64,000 nucleotides of DNA from CBDFNN01 sp965250215 (GCA_965250215.1 CBDFNN010000004.1:186001-250000); one strand, 5' to 3'. Positions 16,423 to 26,446 are shown, counted from the stretch's first letter. Translations and numbers: made by a program. The notes: generated by a model from the letters alone, not told the origin.

Positions 16423-17223
16423 ATGCGCTTATTCCAAGTCGACGCATTCACAGACAGAGTTTTCGGTGGCAACCCAGCCGCCGTAGTGCCTCTAGAGACC
16501 TGGCCGACAGATGACCTGCTCCAGTCCATCGCCATGGAAAACAATCTCGCAGAGACAGCCTTCATCATTGCCGGAGACCCGACCTGGGAATTGAGATGGT
16601 TTACTCCCCGGGCTGAAGTGGCCCTTTGCGGTCACGCGACATTAGCAGCTGCGCATGTGGTCTTTGAGCATCTCGGGTTTACAGACGAAGAGGTTCATTT
16701 CCAGACGCGTAAATCGGGTGTGCTGAGTGTCAGAAAGTTGGACACCGGATTGTCCATGTCATTTCCTGCAATACAAAGCTTGGACTCTGATGATAAAGAA
16801 TGCATCGAGGCTGCTATCACCACAGAGATAGTCGATTTGAAAGTTGGATATTACTCCAGTGACGAATATGATTTTTTGGCTATAGTCAAGAACCAAGAAG
16901 TACTTAGCTCCTTGGAGCCTGATTTTATTAAGATCGGTATGCTAGAAAGTCGAGGTTTGATTGTCAGCGCTAGGGGAGTGGAGGCCGACTTTGTGTCTCG
17001 CTACTTCGCACCACAGGTCGGTGTCGATGAGGATCCGGTTACTGGCTCGGCTCATTGTATCCTTGCTCCCTACTGGTCGGCTTTGTTGGGTATGGACTCC
17101 CTCCAAGCCAGACAGCTCTCAAGCAGGGGAGGAGATATTCTCTGCAAGATCGACGAAGACCGCGTCCACCTGATCGGGAACGCGGTCGATTATTTGTCTG
17201 GTAGCATAAGGGTCGTCGAGTAA
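16423..17223 (+). CDS. PhzF-family isomerase
   Basis: A 266-residue protein of the PhzF/diaminopimelate-epimerase-like fold. The N-terminal FQVDAFTDRVFGGNPAAV, the general-acid/base Glu44 in NNLAETAFI, the WFTPRAEVALCGHATLA block and DEDPVTGSAHC are all typical. Family members isomerise small carboxylated substrates; outside phenazine clusters the substrate is usually unknown, and no phenazine genes are here. It is probably co-transcribed with crcB. Confidence 0.88.
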   Translation: MRLFQVDAFTDRVFGGNPAAVVPLETWPTDDLLQSIAMENNLAETAFIIAGDPTWELRWFTPRAEVALCGHATLAAAHVVFEHLGFTDEEVHFQTRKSGVLSVRKLDTGLSMSFPAIQSLDSDDKECIEAAITTEIVDLKVGYYSSDEYDFLAIVKNQEVLSSLEPDFIKIGMLESRGLIVSARGVEADFVSRYFAPQVGVDEDPVTGSAHCILAPYWSALLGMDSLQARQLSSRGGDILCKIDEDRVHLIGNAVDYLSGSIRVVE

Positions 17224-17246
17224 TCACTAAAAACCACGAACTAAGA

Positions 17247-17266
17247 ACCGAGTACTCCTACTCGGT
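17247..17266. terminator. Bidirectional hairpin between phzF-like and OYE genes
   Basis: A perfect 8-bp stem, ACCGAGTA - CTCC loop - TACTCGGT, lies between two convergent stop codons (17223 and 17272). The surrounding spacer is made of AAAACCACGAACTAAGAACC words. Confidence 0.6.
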
Positions 17267-17271
17267 ACTGG

Positions 17272-18375
17272 TTATCCCGTCGCGATCGCATAGTCCGTAT
17301 ACCCCGTCTCTCCGGGAGTAAAGAATGTATTTCCATCTGCTTCCGTGAGTGGCAAACCTTTCTCGAGTCGTGAAACCAAATCGGGATTAGCCAAGAAGGC
17401 TCTACCCATACCGACCATGTCGACCAGACCTTCCGCGACAGCCTGCTCTCCTGAAGCCTCGTCAAAGCTGCCACCGATAAAGAAAGTTCGTGGCCACGCC
17501 TCACGCATCGCCATTTTGAAATCTGCCGGAATCGGAGGTGCACCCATGGACGCGTGATCAGCAATGTGAACGTATAAAAGTCCAATATCTGCAAGCTCAG
17601 TCAATAGTGAGAGATAGGTCTCTTGCACCTCAGGATACTCAGACATTCCCGCGTTCGTACCGTAGGGCGACAAACGAATCCCTAGTCTTCCTCCTCCTAT
17701 CGCAGCTGCAGTTTCCCGGGCAACTTCGAGAACAAATCGCTTTCTATTTTCCACGCTTCCGCCCCATCCATCACTGCGCTGATTCGTGTCAGGACTGAGG
17801 AATTGTTCGAGCAGATAGCCGTTGGCAGCGTGAAGCTCCACCCCATCGAAGCCTGCCGCAATCGCGTTCTTAGCTGCCTCAACGATTTCCGTTTTAGCTT
17901 GAGCAATGTCTGCTTCTGTCATAGCGACCGGCACAGGATAGTCTTGCATACCCAGCGAATCGGTATACATTTGTCCCTCCAATGCGAGGGCGCTCGGCGC
18001 AACGATCTTGCTGCCTTCCGTCATGTTCGCCGGGTGACTTACCCGACCGCAGTGCATTAGCTGCGCAAAAATAAGGCCTCCGGCTTCGTGGACGCCGGTA
18101 GTAACGGGTCTCCACGACTCCACATGTTCTGAGCTCCATAGACCTGGAATTCGGGCGTAACCTTTCCCGTTGGCTGAGGGAGCAATTCCTTCTGTAATTA
18201 TGAGTCCAGCTCCAGCACGCTGGGCGTAATATTCGGCCATGAGCGAGTTGGCAAGACCTGCTTCGTCGGCTCGACAACGTGTCATTGGGTTCATTACAAG
18301 ACGATTCTTTAGCTTAAAATCGCCCATGGCAAGGTCTTGAAATATCTTCTTATCAGACGTAGAGTTCGTATTCAT
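17272..18375 (-). CDS. Old yellow enzyme / alkene reductase
   Basis: A 367-residue FMN-dependent NAD(P)H:flavin oxidoreductase of the old yellow enzyme family, which reduces activated C=C bonds. Motifs are MNPMTRCRAD, FAQLMHCGRVSHPAN, the substrate-binding pair in HAANGYLLEQFLSPDTNQR, and GGSVENRKRF. The frame opens upstream to 18444, but the ATG at 18375 (MNTNSTSDKKIFQ) matches the usual family N-terminus. The enzyme is cytoplasmic and probably monocistronic. Confidence 0.92.
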   Translation of the reverse strand: MNTNSTSDKKIFQDLAMGDFKLKNRLVMNPMTRCRADEAGLANSLMAEYYAQRAGAGLIITEGIAPSANGKGYARIPGLWSSEHVESWRPVTTGVHEAGGLIFAQLMHCGRVSHPANMTEGSKIVAPSALALEGQMYTDSLGMQDYPVPVAMTEADIAQAKTEIVEAAKNAIAAGFDGVELHAANGYLLEQFLSPDTNQRSDGWGGSVENRKRFVLEVARETAAAIGGGRLGIRLSPYGTNAGMSEYPEVQETYLSLLTELADIGLLYVHIADHASMGAPPIPADFKMAMREAWPRTFFIGGSFDEASGEQAVAEGLVDMVGMGRAFLANPDLVSRLEKGLPLTEADGNTFFTPGETGYTDYAIATG

Positions 18376-18577
18376 CGATCGGATTATGATAAATTTTTTG
18401 TTGCTTCTCCTAAGACGCAGATTCGAGAAAAAAGACTCTAACAATTCGATCTGGTCTAGCCTAAAGTGAATTTCAAATCTTCATATTACAAGGCAAAGAT
18501 GGTAGTAAGTTATTTGTCGGAATCTTAGGCCTATATCACACAGACTCCCGTATTACCCACCCCCTAAAACGCATCAC

Positions 18578-19843
18578 TCAGAACGCTTTTGTTATCGTGC
18601 GTGTTTGCGTATTGCCATCAAGGACAACTTGTATAAAGTATAAGCCGGCTGCCGAGTCTGCAGAATCCCAAACGATTGCCTCGTCACCCTGTGCGCGCAT
18701 CTCTTTCACTAATTTCCCATGCTGGTCGATAATCCTAACTACGGACTCTTTCCCTTCGCTATGCGAGATCCTGAATATCGTCTGGTCCGAAAAGGGATTG
18801 GGATAGTTGGGATCCAAAGTCCAAGCTACCCGCACATTGTCAAAACTAGTCGATACATCCACAGGCCTACCCAGCATCATATATGACCAGACATCTTTCA
18901 GCGCTGAGCTTCCATCATCCAATAGTGGAATGTTCAAATCGACAGCAATACTGTTGTGCTTTGGTGTGGGTGTAAGAATATTGTCTCGGAAAGGACCATC
19001 CGTCACCAGACGATGCGATCCATGAAAGTCTGTCTGCACGGAGTCGATATTGACTAGAGGACCCAAATCATCTAAACCATAGGCCGTCCACACCTCCTGC
19101 AACCTGTTCGGCTGAACGATCTCATCACCGAGCTGCCCCAAAGCAAAGTAGTTTTCCTTCGCCGTTGGGTTGTCGTCGTCTATCCAAGGTGCCGGTACAG
19201 ATCTTAGATTATTGTAATCCAAGGACGCAAACATGACCACTCTCTCTACAACGTGTTGACTTGCGATGATTGCTGCATGTCCACCCCCTTGCGAATGGCC
19301 GGCAACAACAATTTCCTCCCATTTAATTTCTCCCTGTGGATCGAGGTATCGATCCCAGCCTTCGCCGCTTCGGTTGGTCTCCAAATACTGTAGCAGTTTA
19401 ACCAGGCGGTTCTCAATCGAATTTCTTCGTTCGACTTCTACAGCAATTGTGCGGTCTGTCCCATCGAGAATTTCTAAGCGAACGCGCTCATAACATTCCA
19501 TATTTATCGCGAGTGCGCAAAGGATATTTACAGCTCGATCATTTGGATAGTTCAGCCCGATGGAATGAAAGCCTAGATCGGCAGCATGCGTGGACAATGT
19601 TCGATAGACTCCGGGGAATCCATCCGTTCCAGGAAAGAACAGAAAGAGTTTCTCCTGACTCCTATTACTCGGATCTATCGCAACGAAGTGTCTCTCCGTG
19701 GACTCATCGATGCTAGGATCCGTGTCTCTTGGATCGATCAGTTCAGAGTCGACCTGTGCATCTAGACTGCTCGGACCCAAGGCTAAAAAGAGCAAGAGGA
19801 AGAAAAAGGTCGCCATTTTGTAGAAACTCCGCATGAATGTCAT
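18578..19843 (-). CDS. Secreted alpha/beta-hydrolase-like T9SS protein
   Basis: A 421-residue secreted protein. The N-terminus from ATG 19843 (or 19834) gives a signal peptide (MATFFFLLLFLALG, cut near LDAQ); the frame runs further upstream but without signal character. The body is alpha/beta-hydrolase-like, of the BPSS1187 type: LFLFFPGTDGFPG, nucleophile elbow GHSQGGGHAA with the catalytic Ser. The C-terminal ~80 residues are a T9SS sorting domain (NYPNPFSDQTIFRIS, LYFIQVVLDG). It is likely surface-exposed; the natural ester or amide substrate is unknown. Confidence 0.78.
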   Translation of the reverse strand: MTFMRSFYKMATFFFLLLFLALGPSSLDAQVDSELIDPRDTDPSIDESTERHFVAIDPSNRSQEKLFLFFPGTDGFPGVYRTLSTHAADLGFHSIGLNYPNDRAVNILCALAINMECYERVRLEILDGTDRTIAVEVERRNSIENRLVKLLQYLETNRSGEGWDRYLDPQGEIKWEEIVVAGHSQGGGHAAIIASQHVVERVVMFASLDYNNLRSVPAPWIDDDNPTAKENYFALGQLGDEIVQPNRLQEVWTAYGLDDLGPLVNIDSVQTDFHGSHRLVTDGPFRDNILTPTPKHNSIAVDLNIPLLDDGSSALKDVWSYMMLGRPVDVSTSFDNVRVAWTLDPNYPNPFSDQTIFRISHSEGKESVVRIIDQHGKLVKEMRAQGDEAIVWDSADSAAGLYFIQVVLDGNTQTRTITKAF

Positions 19844-20114
19844 ATTCCGGTTAATATACTTTTCGATTCTTCGGCTCCTAACTTCCGACCCCGGCTTCAG
19901 ATATCCTGATGTTCTGACTAGTTGTTCTCCTGGCTTTGTCGGTATAGAAATAAAAATTAGCCGCCAAATCAAATTCGTTGCTAGCGTTTCAAAAAGACAA
20001 CGAGAATTGTTTCAAATATTTGGTATGTCTCCACCTCACATTCTGGATTCGTCTTGAGGCAATCAATACTATCCTGATACGTTATTATGTGCAAGAACAC
20101 AAACCATCTTAGTC

Positions 20115-21224
20115 ATGAACGCCCTGATTCTCGTTTTCACCTTGTCTGTCTTTTCTTCATGCCAATCAGATACCGTTCAAATCGCTGGAATTGAATTTGA
20201 GAAGCAAAGTCTTGAATTGAAGCAAGGAGAATCCGGATTGACCATCGCCGACCTTGATTTGGATGGTCACCTCGATCTTATTTCGGCAAATCAATCAATT
20301 GGAAACCTGAGTCTTTTTTTAGGCGATGGGAAGGGAGGCTTTAAACACTCCTCGGATGTAGAGGCCGGATCCAATCCGGGATTTGTGTCAGTAGCCGATT
20401 TCAATCAAGATGGCTTTCCCGATGTAGTCGTGGCCAATCATGAAACGAATTATCTGACTCTCCTTCTGGGCGATAGCAAAGGAGGTTTCTCAGCGGCGAA
20501 AAACTCCCCATTAATAATCGAGGTCGAACCACATCCCCACGTCGTGAAAACTCATGACCTTGACGGTGACGGTCATATAGATATTGTTGTAGATCACCGC
20601 CAGGGAGAAGGCTTGTTGGTTCTCAGGGGATTGGGTGATGGAGAATTCGATTCTCCAGGGACACTCGTCTCAACCGGCGGAGACCCTTATCGAGGCTTCG
20701 TCATTGGCGACTTAAATCGTGATTCAAAGCCCGACTTCGTATCACCAAACCCGATGAGCATCGGAGTGATCTTTAGCAGTGCCAATTCAAGTCTGCCATC
20801 TACCTCGATCACCATTCCCTCTCTTTCTCCTTTCTCTGTAGAGATTGGAGATTTCAATGGCGATGGGCTCCTAGACATCGTCGCGGCGTCCGAAGGAGCA
20901 CGACCAGCAGTCCAGGTATACTTCCAAGGCGAGGGAAGCTTTTCAAAGTCCAATCAGACTTCTTTTGACTTAGCGAATGGAGCTAAGCAAATGGCAGTCG
21001 GAGATCTGAACAATGATGGCATCGATGACATCATAGCGAGCTCCTGGAATGCCGAAGTCCTCGTCTTGATTGGTCAGAGAAACGGATTGATGAGATCTGA
21101 GAACATTCGCGACCAAGGACGTCCTTGGGGAATCGCGATAGGTGATTTGAACGAAGACGGAAAGGATGATTTTGTCCTCGCCGATGGAGCAGGGGAGAGA
21201 GCGACGGTGTATCTGAGTATCTGA
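20115..21224 (+). CDS. FG-GAP/VCBS repeat lipoprotein
   Basis: A 369-residue lipoprotein (lipobox FSSC, Cys16) made of about six to seven FG-GAP/VCBS repeats, predicted to form a beta-propeller. Each repeat carries a DxDxDG-like calcium loop, for example DLDLDGHLD, DFNQDGFPD, DLDGDGHID, DFNGDGLLD, DLNNDGIDD and DLNEDGKDD. It probably binds calcium and faces the cell exterior. No T9SS tail is present. Neighbours give no function. Confidence 0.75.
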   Translation: MNALILVFTLSVFSSCQSDTVQIAGIEFEKQSLELKQGESGLTIADLDLDGHLDLISANQSIGNLSLFLGDGKGGFKHSSDVEAGSNPGFVSVADFNQDGFPDVVVANHETNYLTLLLGDSKGGFSAAKNSPLIIEVEPHPHVVKTHDLDGDGHIDIVVDHRQGEGLLVLRGLGDGEFDSPGTLVSTGGDPYRGFVIGDLNRDSKPDFVSPNPMSIGVIFSSANSSLPSTSITIPSLSPFSVEIGDFNGDGLLDIVAASEGARPAVQVYFQGEGSFSKSNQTSFDLANGAKQMAVGDLNNDGIDDIIASSWNAEVLVLIGQRNGLMRSENIRDQGRPWGIAIGDLNEDGKDDFVLADGAGERATVYLSI

Positions 21225-21239
21225 AAACCGACAACAGAG

Positions 21240-21414
21240 GAATCAACCCAGGGTAGAAGTCGTCAGCCTTCAGCTTTCAGTCGTCAGGTGATATCCTAAG
21301 CCTCTCTGCAGGCATGAAGATTCTGACATCAGTCCTCCTGAAAGGACGAGTGGAGTTCTTCCCGCAACCCGCAAACCGCAACCCTCTTCTCTCGACTGAG
21401 GGCTGAGGACTGTT
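21240..21414. repeat. Spacer made of several word repeats
   Basis: The 190-base spacer between the FG-GAP gene and the histidine kinase holds GTCGTCAGCCTTCAGC plus CTTTCAGTCGTCAGG (about 21258-21290), then CGCAACCCGCAAACCGC (about 21361) and CTGAGGGCTGAGGACTG (about 21397). The CGCAAACCGCAA words recur at 30627-30664. Confidence 0.55.
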
Positions 21415-21415
21415 T

Positions 21416-22741
21416 TCAATCCACAAGCCAATCTTTAACGCTATCCAATTTTGCCGCAACAGGTTCAAATGAAAATATCGAGTCCTCTTCTTCTTGCGCC
21501 ACTTCGAAGGCCGGAAGCTCAATAATTACGTCCGTCCCTCGGCCAAGCGTCGCATTGATACGAATATTTCCCTTCATCATTTTAGTCAATTGGCGAGCGA
21601 TGGTCAGTCCCAGCCCAGCTCCCTCATGCTGCCTTCCAACTCCCTCTGACTCTTGACGGAAGGCGTCAAATGCGAAATCAGAAAATGATTTCTTCATTCC
21701 TGGCCCTGTGTCGCTGACCTTGATCCGAACGAAGTCATCAAGACGATCGATGATTATACGAACTTGACCTTCTTTGGTATAAATCACGGCGTTGTCGAGA
21801 ATGTTGAATATGATTCTACCTATCGCGGACGAGGCACCTACAACGAGGAGTTTCTCATCAGGCACTACGAGGTGAAACTCGACCCCCTTCTTCGCAAGCC
21901 TGGGTCTAATAATCTCCGATACAGATGCGACAACTCCCCGAACGTCGACGACGCCGTTTTCTACGTTCAAATCCCCGCCCTCAATCTGCGCTACTTCGAG
22001 TAGCGACTGAAGAACCGTTCGAAGCCTATGGCTACTTTTGACAATGGAGTTGACCGATTCGTCGAGTTCTGGATCAGCATTCTCTGTCTTCAACAATTCA
22101 GAGAAGCCTAAAATTGAAGTCAATGGAGTCAGCAGTTCATGACTCATGTTGTCCAACATGGAGGACTTCGCTCTGTTAGCTCTTGTCAATCTCTTGTTCG
22201 CTCGACGAAGAGCCTCTCGTCTAATATTTCCGACCTTCTCTGAATAGGCAAAGAATGTTTTTACCAGCCAAGTGCATATAAAAATGGAAATGAATGCTCC
22301 GAGGATACCTTCGATATCTACATATTCGTGGGCCATCCAGACGAGATAGGGACCGAGAAAGGCCACAAAATACATCATCTTTCTAGAACCAAATGCGAAG
22401 CCTATCACTACGGATGGAATCAAGAAATAGACAAGGGAAATAGGATCATTTACTATTCCCAGCGACATAAAGAAAGGAGAAACTAGTATGTAGTACGCGA
22501 CGAAAAAGAAGGCGGCCAATTTTAAGGTGGTCGTCCGTGCTAGGAGATAGGAAATCATATGATGCAGTAGCATTATCCCCAACCAGATCGCGTATTCGAG
22601 TCTCTGGTTTTCGTCGGAAATTAAGGCTGAAACAAACGCCGGCGTTTGCAGAAGCGCTAAGCCTGCAAAGATTTTTGCTAGAGTTTTGGATGCAAGTACT
22701 TGCTCTCTAACTGTGCCTGCCCATTGCACAGGGATCGTCAT
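21416..22741 (-). CDS. Membrane sensor histidine kinase
   Basis: A 441-residue histidine kinase. Five or six hydrophobic segments fill residues 25-165 with no evident periplasmic sensor domain. The dimerisation/phosphoacceptor box is MSHELLTPLTSILGF with His201; Leu replaces the very common Arg of HELRTP. The ATP-binding domain shows the N box NILDNAVIYT, G1 DTGPGMKK and G2 GAGLGLTIARQ. It has no receiver domain and no response regulator is adjacent, so it is an orphan kinase. Confidence 0.88.
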   Translation of the reverse strand: MTIPVQWAGTVREQVLASKTLAKIFAGLALLQTPAFVSALISDENQRLEYAIWLGIMLLHHMISYLLARTTTLKLAAFFFVAYYILVSPFFMSLGIVNDPISLVYFLIPSVVIGFAFGSRKMMYFVAFLGPYLVWMAHEYVDIEGILGAFISIFICTWLVKTFFAYSEKVGNIRREALRRANKRLTRANRAKSSMLDNMSHELLTPLTSILGFSELLKTENADPELDESVNSIVKSSHRLRTVLQSLLEVAQIEGGDLNVENGVVDVRGVVASVSEIIRPRLAKKGVEFHLVVPDEKLLVVGASSAIGRIIFNILDNAVIYTKEGQVRIIIDRLDDFVRIKVSDTGPGMKKSFSDFAFDAFRQESEGVGRQHEGAGLGLTIARQLTKMMKGNIRINATLGRGTDVIIELPAFEVAQEEEDSIFSFEPVAAKLDSVKDWLVD

Positions 22742-22953
22742 GATTGCCTCATCATGTTTATTCCAATATGCCTACGTCACAATATATTCTTTTACCTTTT
22801 CAATCAAAAATGAAAAATGTCCTTTTTTGCGATATACAAGTCCTTTGTTTCGGATAAGATAGCTGTGCCATTTGTTGGCAGATCTAGGCAATATGGCCAC
22901 GGGCTCTCGGCAAATGGTCCGGAGTTCCCGTACCCCAGCGCTCCCGCGGCCCT
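22742..22953. other. Spacer with nothing recognised
   Basis: This part of the 483-base gap between the histidine kinase and the SLC12-like permease contains no recognisable gene. It is probably the promoter region of the kinase. The rest of the gap holds a decayed T9SS gene end (22954-23126) and a short leader for the permease. Confidence 0.4.
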
Positions 22954-23126
22954 CTATTTTACTATTAACATTTTCCTCTTATCGACAAAATCCCCAGCAC
23001 GAAGCGCATAGAGATAGAATCCACTCGCAACAGATACGCCGTGATCGTTCGTACCATCCCAAACAACAGAATACGCCCCGGTGATTTACTAGCTCCCAAA
23101 AGAAGTTTGGCCGCTGAGATAATCCC
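22954..23126 (-). pseudogene. Remnant of a T9SS cargo C-terminal domain, frameshifted
   Basis: On the minus strand, 22954-23085 reads AYSVVWDGTNDHG, then VSVASGFYLYALRAG and a basic end (KRKMLIVK) before a stop codon. This is the standard FlgD-like/T9SS type A C-terminal domain. An in-frame TAA at 23086-23088 closes it upstream. The shifted frame at 23079-23126 continues it as LLLGASKSPG, so a one-base change near 23076-23081 explains the break. No start codon and no upstream domain remain. This is the tail of a lost secreted protein. Confidence 0.75.
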
Positions 23127-23224
23127 TTATTGAGCTATAGTATTCACAATAGGGTTAATTTCGAACTATTCTTAAAGCCCTAAATAATGGAACACGACCA
23201 ACACTCGTTTGTGAACCGACTTCT

Positions 23225-25465
23225 ATGGAAAAATCCGAGACACAGCAGGGAGGCCTCGGCTTTGGCACGCTTCCTGTATTCCTAGCGGGCATCAGCACCA
23301 TCCTTGGTGCCGTGATGTTCTTGCGATTTGGCTTTGCCGTTGGCAATGTTGGATTGCTGGGTGTTCTTGGCATTATTCTACTTGGGCACCTCGTTACCGT
23401 ACCGACCGCTTTGGCCGTCGCGGAGATCGCCACTAACAGGCGGGTCGAAGGTGGAGGAGAGTACTTTATAATTTCGCGGTCCTTTGGCCAAACCATTGGA
23501 AGCGTCATTGGAGTGTCTCTATTTTTATCTCAAGCCATTTCCGTAGCCTTTTATTTAATCGCCTTTGCCGAGGCCTTTACGCCAGTTCAAGGTCTTTTCG
23601 AGACGACTTTCAATCTTGCCTGGAATCCGAGATACGTATCTGTGCCAGCCACCTTCCTGTTGCTCCTCTTGGTCGTATTCAAGGGCGCCGCAATGGGAGT
23701 CAAAGCACTATATGTAGTTGTCGCCACGCTCCTCGCCTCTTTGGTCTTATTCTTTCTTGGTAGCCCCGTAGATGGAATGGCAACAGGTGCCCTGAATTTC
23801 ACGGATTCCGTTTCCGACCCTGTACCCTTCTTTGTCGTTTTCGCCATTTGCTTCCCTGCTTTTACAGGCATGACGGCTGGCGTCGGTTTATCGGGCGATC
23901 TTGCCAATCCACGAAAGTCCATCCCTCAAGGGACCATCGCTGCAACCATTGTTGGGATGTTGGCCTACGTTGCGATTGTAATCAAGCTTTCCGCATCGGC
24001 TCCTGTCGCTGATCTGGCCTCTGACCAATTGATCATGTCGAGGATTGCACTCTGGGGACCCATCATTCCAATTGGTCTTGCCGCTGCGACACTTAGTTCG
24101 GCCATCGGGTCAATCTTGGTTGCTCCAAGAACTCTACAGGCTTTGAGTGCAGATAGGTCGATTCCATGGAGCTTCAACTCCTTCCTATCTACTGGGGTTG
24201 GAAAGGGTAATGAGCCGAGGAATGCGACCATCGTAACAGGTGTCTTAGCGCTGGCTATCGTTCTCCTTGGTAACGTCGACTTCGTAGCGCGACTCATCTC
24301 AATGTTCTTCATGGTCACCTACGGTGCCATTTGCTCCATATCCTTTTTGGAACACTTCGCTGCCAATCCGAGCTACCGGCCAAGCTTTAAATCTAGATGG
24401 TACATCTCCCTGTTTGGTGCCGTCATGTGCGTCTTGATGATGTTCCAAATGGACCCGGTGTTTGCCGTGGTCGCCCTCTTGGTAATGGCCGCGCTATACT
24501 TCATAATCGCGCGATCTGTGGATTCAGGCTATGACCTAGCCGGCATGTTCTCCGGGGTGTTTTCCCAATTGACGAGGAAGCTAAATATTCGACTCCAGAA
24601 TAGAAGAAACCAAGGCGAGGTTGACGAAGCTGAATGGAGACCAAGTATCATCATGGTCAATGATCGGACCTTCGATCGAAAGTCGCCACTTGAATTACTT
24701 CGCTGGTTGTCCCATAGACATGGCTTCGGTACATACTTACATTTTATCAAAGGACTTCTGAATCCAGAGACGGGCAAGGAGGCATCGAAGATAAAGGACC
24801 GCATGGTAAAATTGGCGGTGACTCAGAAGAGTCCAGTTTATATGGACGCCGTCGTTAGTCCGTCCATGACCTCGGCCTTGGCGCAGGCTCTACAAATTCC
24901 AGGTGTATCTGGTCTCGCCAATAACACCGTTCTCTTTGAGTTTTCGGATCGAGATCCTAAAAGAGTCACCCAAGAAGTGGTGGACCTCGCTAAGTTTGCA
25001 AGCGGTACTAAAATGAACCTCCTTGTAATGCGACACTCGGACGTTCACTTCGGTGAACGAAAGTCAATCCACATTTGGCTAACCTGGAACGATGAGCGCA
25101 ATGCGAACCTAATGGTTCTACTCAGCTATATCATCCTAGGTCATCCAGATTGGAAGGATGCGGAAATCAGATTGTTTGCAGCCTTGCCTAGTGATGAAGA
25201 AGTCTCTGAAAAAAGAGAAGCCTTCAAAGCCTTGATGGAAGAAGGACGTATTCCAATCTCTCCGAAGAACATCCGATTTATTCCCGTGGATGATCGCGAG
25301 TCCTTCAAAGGATGGGTCAAAAAATTCTCCCAAGACGCGGATCTTACTATGATAGGCTTCGATCTAGAGGGACTTGAAAAACGTGGCGCCGATGTCTTCC
25401 TTAACCATAGTGACATCTCCGACCTTCTCTTTGTCTATGCACCGAAGGAGATTAGCATCAAGTAG
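23225..25465 (+). CDS. SLC12-like amino acid/cation-chloride permease
   Basis: A 746-residue transporter of the APC superfamily resembling eukaryotic cation-chloride cotransporters (SLC12). Twelve TM segments lie in about residues 10-445, starting with FGTLPVFLAGISTILGAVMF, with an EYFIISRSFG block and GMTAGVGLSGDLANPRKSIPQG. A hydrophilic C-terminal domain of about 280 residues follows and matches the SLC12 C-terminal layout. It probably moves K+, Cl- or amino acids. No regulatory partner is adjacent. Confidence 0.8.
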   Translation: MEKSETQQGGLGFGTLPVFLAGISTILGAVMFLRFGFAVGNVGLLGVLGIILLGHLVTVPTALAVAEIATNRRVEGGGEYFIISRSFGQTIGSVIGVSLFLSQAISVAFYLIAFAEAFTPVQGLFETTFNLAWNPRYVSVPATFLLLLLVVFKGAAMGVKALYVVVATLLASLVLFFLGSPVDGMATGALNFTDSVSDPVPFFVVFAICFPAFTGMTAGVGLSGDLANPRKSIPQGTIAATIVGMLAYVAIVIKLSASAPVADLASDQLIMSRIALWGPIIPIGLAAATLSSAIGSILVAPRTLQALSADRSIPWSFNSFLSTGVGKGNEPRNATIVTGVLALAIVLLGNVDFVARLISMFFMVTYGAICSISFLEHFAANPSYRPSFKSRWYISLFGAVMCVLMMFQMDPVFAVVALLVMAALYFIIARSVDSGYDLAGMFSGVFSQLTRKLNIRLQNRRNQGEVDEAEWRPSIIMVNDRTFDRKSPLELLRWLSHRHGFGTYLHFIKGLLNPETGKEASKIKDRMVKLAVTQKSPVYMDAVVSPSMTSALAQALQIPGVSGLANNTVLFEFSDRDPKRVTQEVVDLAKFASGTKMNLLVMRHSDVHFGERKSIHIWLTWNDERNANLMVLLSYIILGHPDWKDAEIRLFAALPSDEEVSEKREAFKALMEEGRIPISPKNIRFIPVDDRESFKGWVKKFSQDADLTMIGFDLEGLEKRGADVFLNHSDISDLLFVYAPKEISIK

Positions 25466-25674
25466 TGTACATCTCTCGATCTGCTATCATCGAATTACTT
25501 GCCCACGTGATACTAGCTCGGCCTCTACAAGATTAGAATACGGAGTGATTCTGGTACAACTGTCATTCCGATGAATCTATGATTGACTTTTGATTTCTAA
25601 GACCAAAACATCCTACAAAATAATCCCACTAGATAGCATCACGCAATTGGTCGGACTTACAACAACAATTTCGA

Positions 25675-26421
25675 ATGTCCAAAAAGCTCACTCCCAGCAG
25701 AATTTCTAAAGCTCTACGTTTTCGAACAGTGGAGCGCTATGTCAAACTTCGAAACGGGTTGAGATCTCAGAAAACAAATGGGCTGACGAGCAGTGACGCT
25801 TCCTTGAGTGAGATTCTCCAACTCTCGTCCTCTCCTACGGACATCAGCGATCATCTTTCGGTCCTTTATGCAGAAACTCTTTGCGCTGATCCAAAGCTCA
25901 TTGTTGAACTGGGTGTGAGAGGAGGAATGTCGACCTTCGCCTTGGAGAGCGCCGCCAGAGAACGACAGAGTTTCCTTCTATCCGTTGACATCGATGACTG
26001 TGCAAAAGTCTCTGACTACGAAAAGTGGGCCTTCGTAAAAGAAGACGATGTAGCTTTTGCTGATCGATTTCCGGCATGGTGCGAAACCCACAAATTGAAT
26101 CCAAAGATCAACGTTCTATTTATCGACACCTCACATCTCTATAAGCATACTGTTCAAGAAATCGAGAAGTGGTTTCCGCTGGTCGCAGAAAATGGAATCG
26201 TCTTTTTCCATGACACAAATATGCGTGAAATTTATCGTCGAATAGATGGTAGTCTTGGTCATGGCTGGAAAAATGACCGAGGTGTGATTCAAGCGATCGA
26301 AGAATATTTCAACACGACTTTTGATGAGTCACGAAACTTCACGACTGTTGAAGGCGACTGGATTATTAGGCATTGGGCCAACTGCAGCGGATTAACTATG
26401 TTGGAGAAGATCGAAAGATAG
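25675..26421 (+). CDS. Class I SAM-dependent methyltransferase
   Basis: A 248-residue protein with a Rossmann-type methyltransferase core: motif I VELGVRGGMS at about residues 80-89, an acidic strand end LSVDIDD, and VLFIDTSHLYKHTVQEI and IVFFHDTN. It resembles the Methyltransf_24/CmcI-like group. The acceptor is unknown. It converges with an FkbM-type methyltransferase 25 bp away, so a small modification locus (sugar or lipid) is possible. Confidence 0.72.
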   Translation: MSKKLTPSRISKALRFRTVERYVKLRNGLRSQKTNGLTSSDASLSEILQLSSSPTDISDHLSVLYAETLCADPKLIVELGVRGGMSTFALESAARERQSFLLSVDIDDCAKVSDYEKWAFVKEDDVAFADRFPAWCETHKLNPKINVLFIDTSHLYKHTVQEIEKWFPLVAENGIVFFHDTNMREIYRRIDGSLGHGWKNDRGVIQAIEEYFNTTFDESRNFTTVEGDWIIRHWANCSGLTMLEKIER

Positions 26422-26446
26422 TTCGCGCCGAGCCTTGGTCTCCGTG

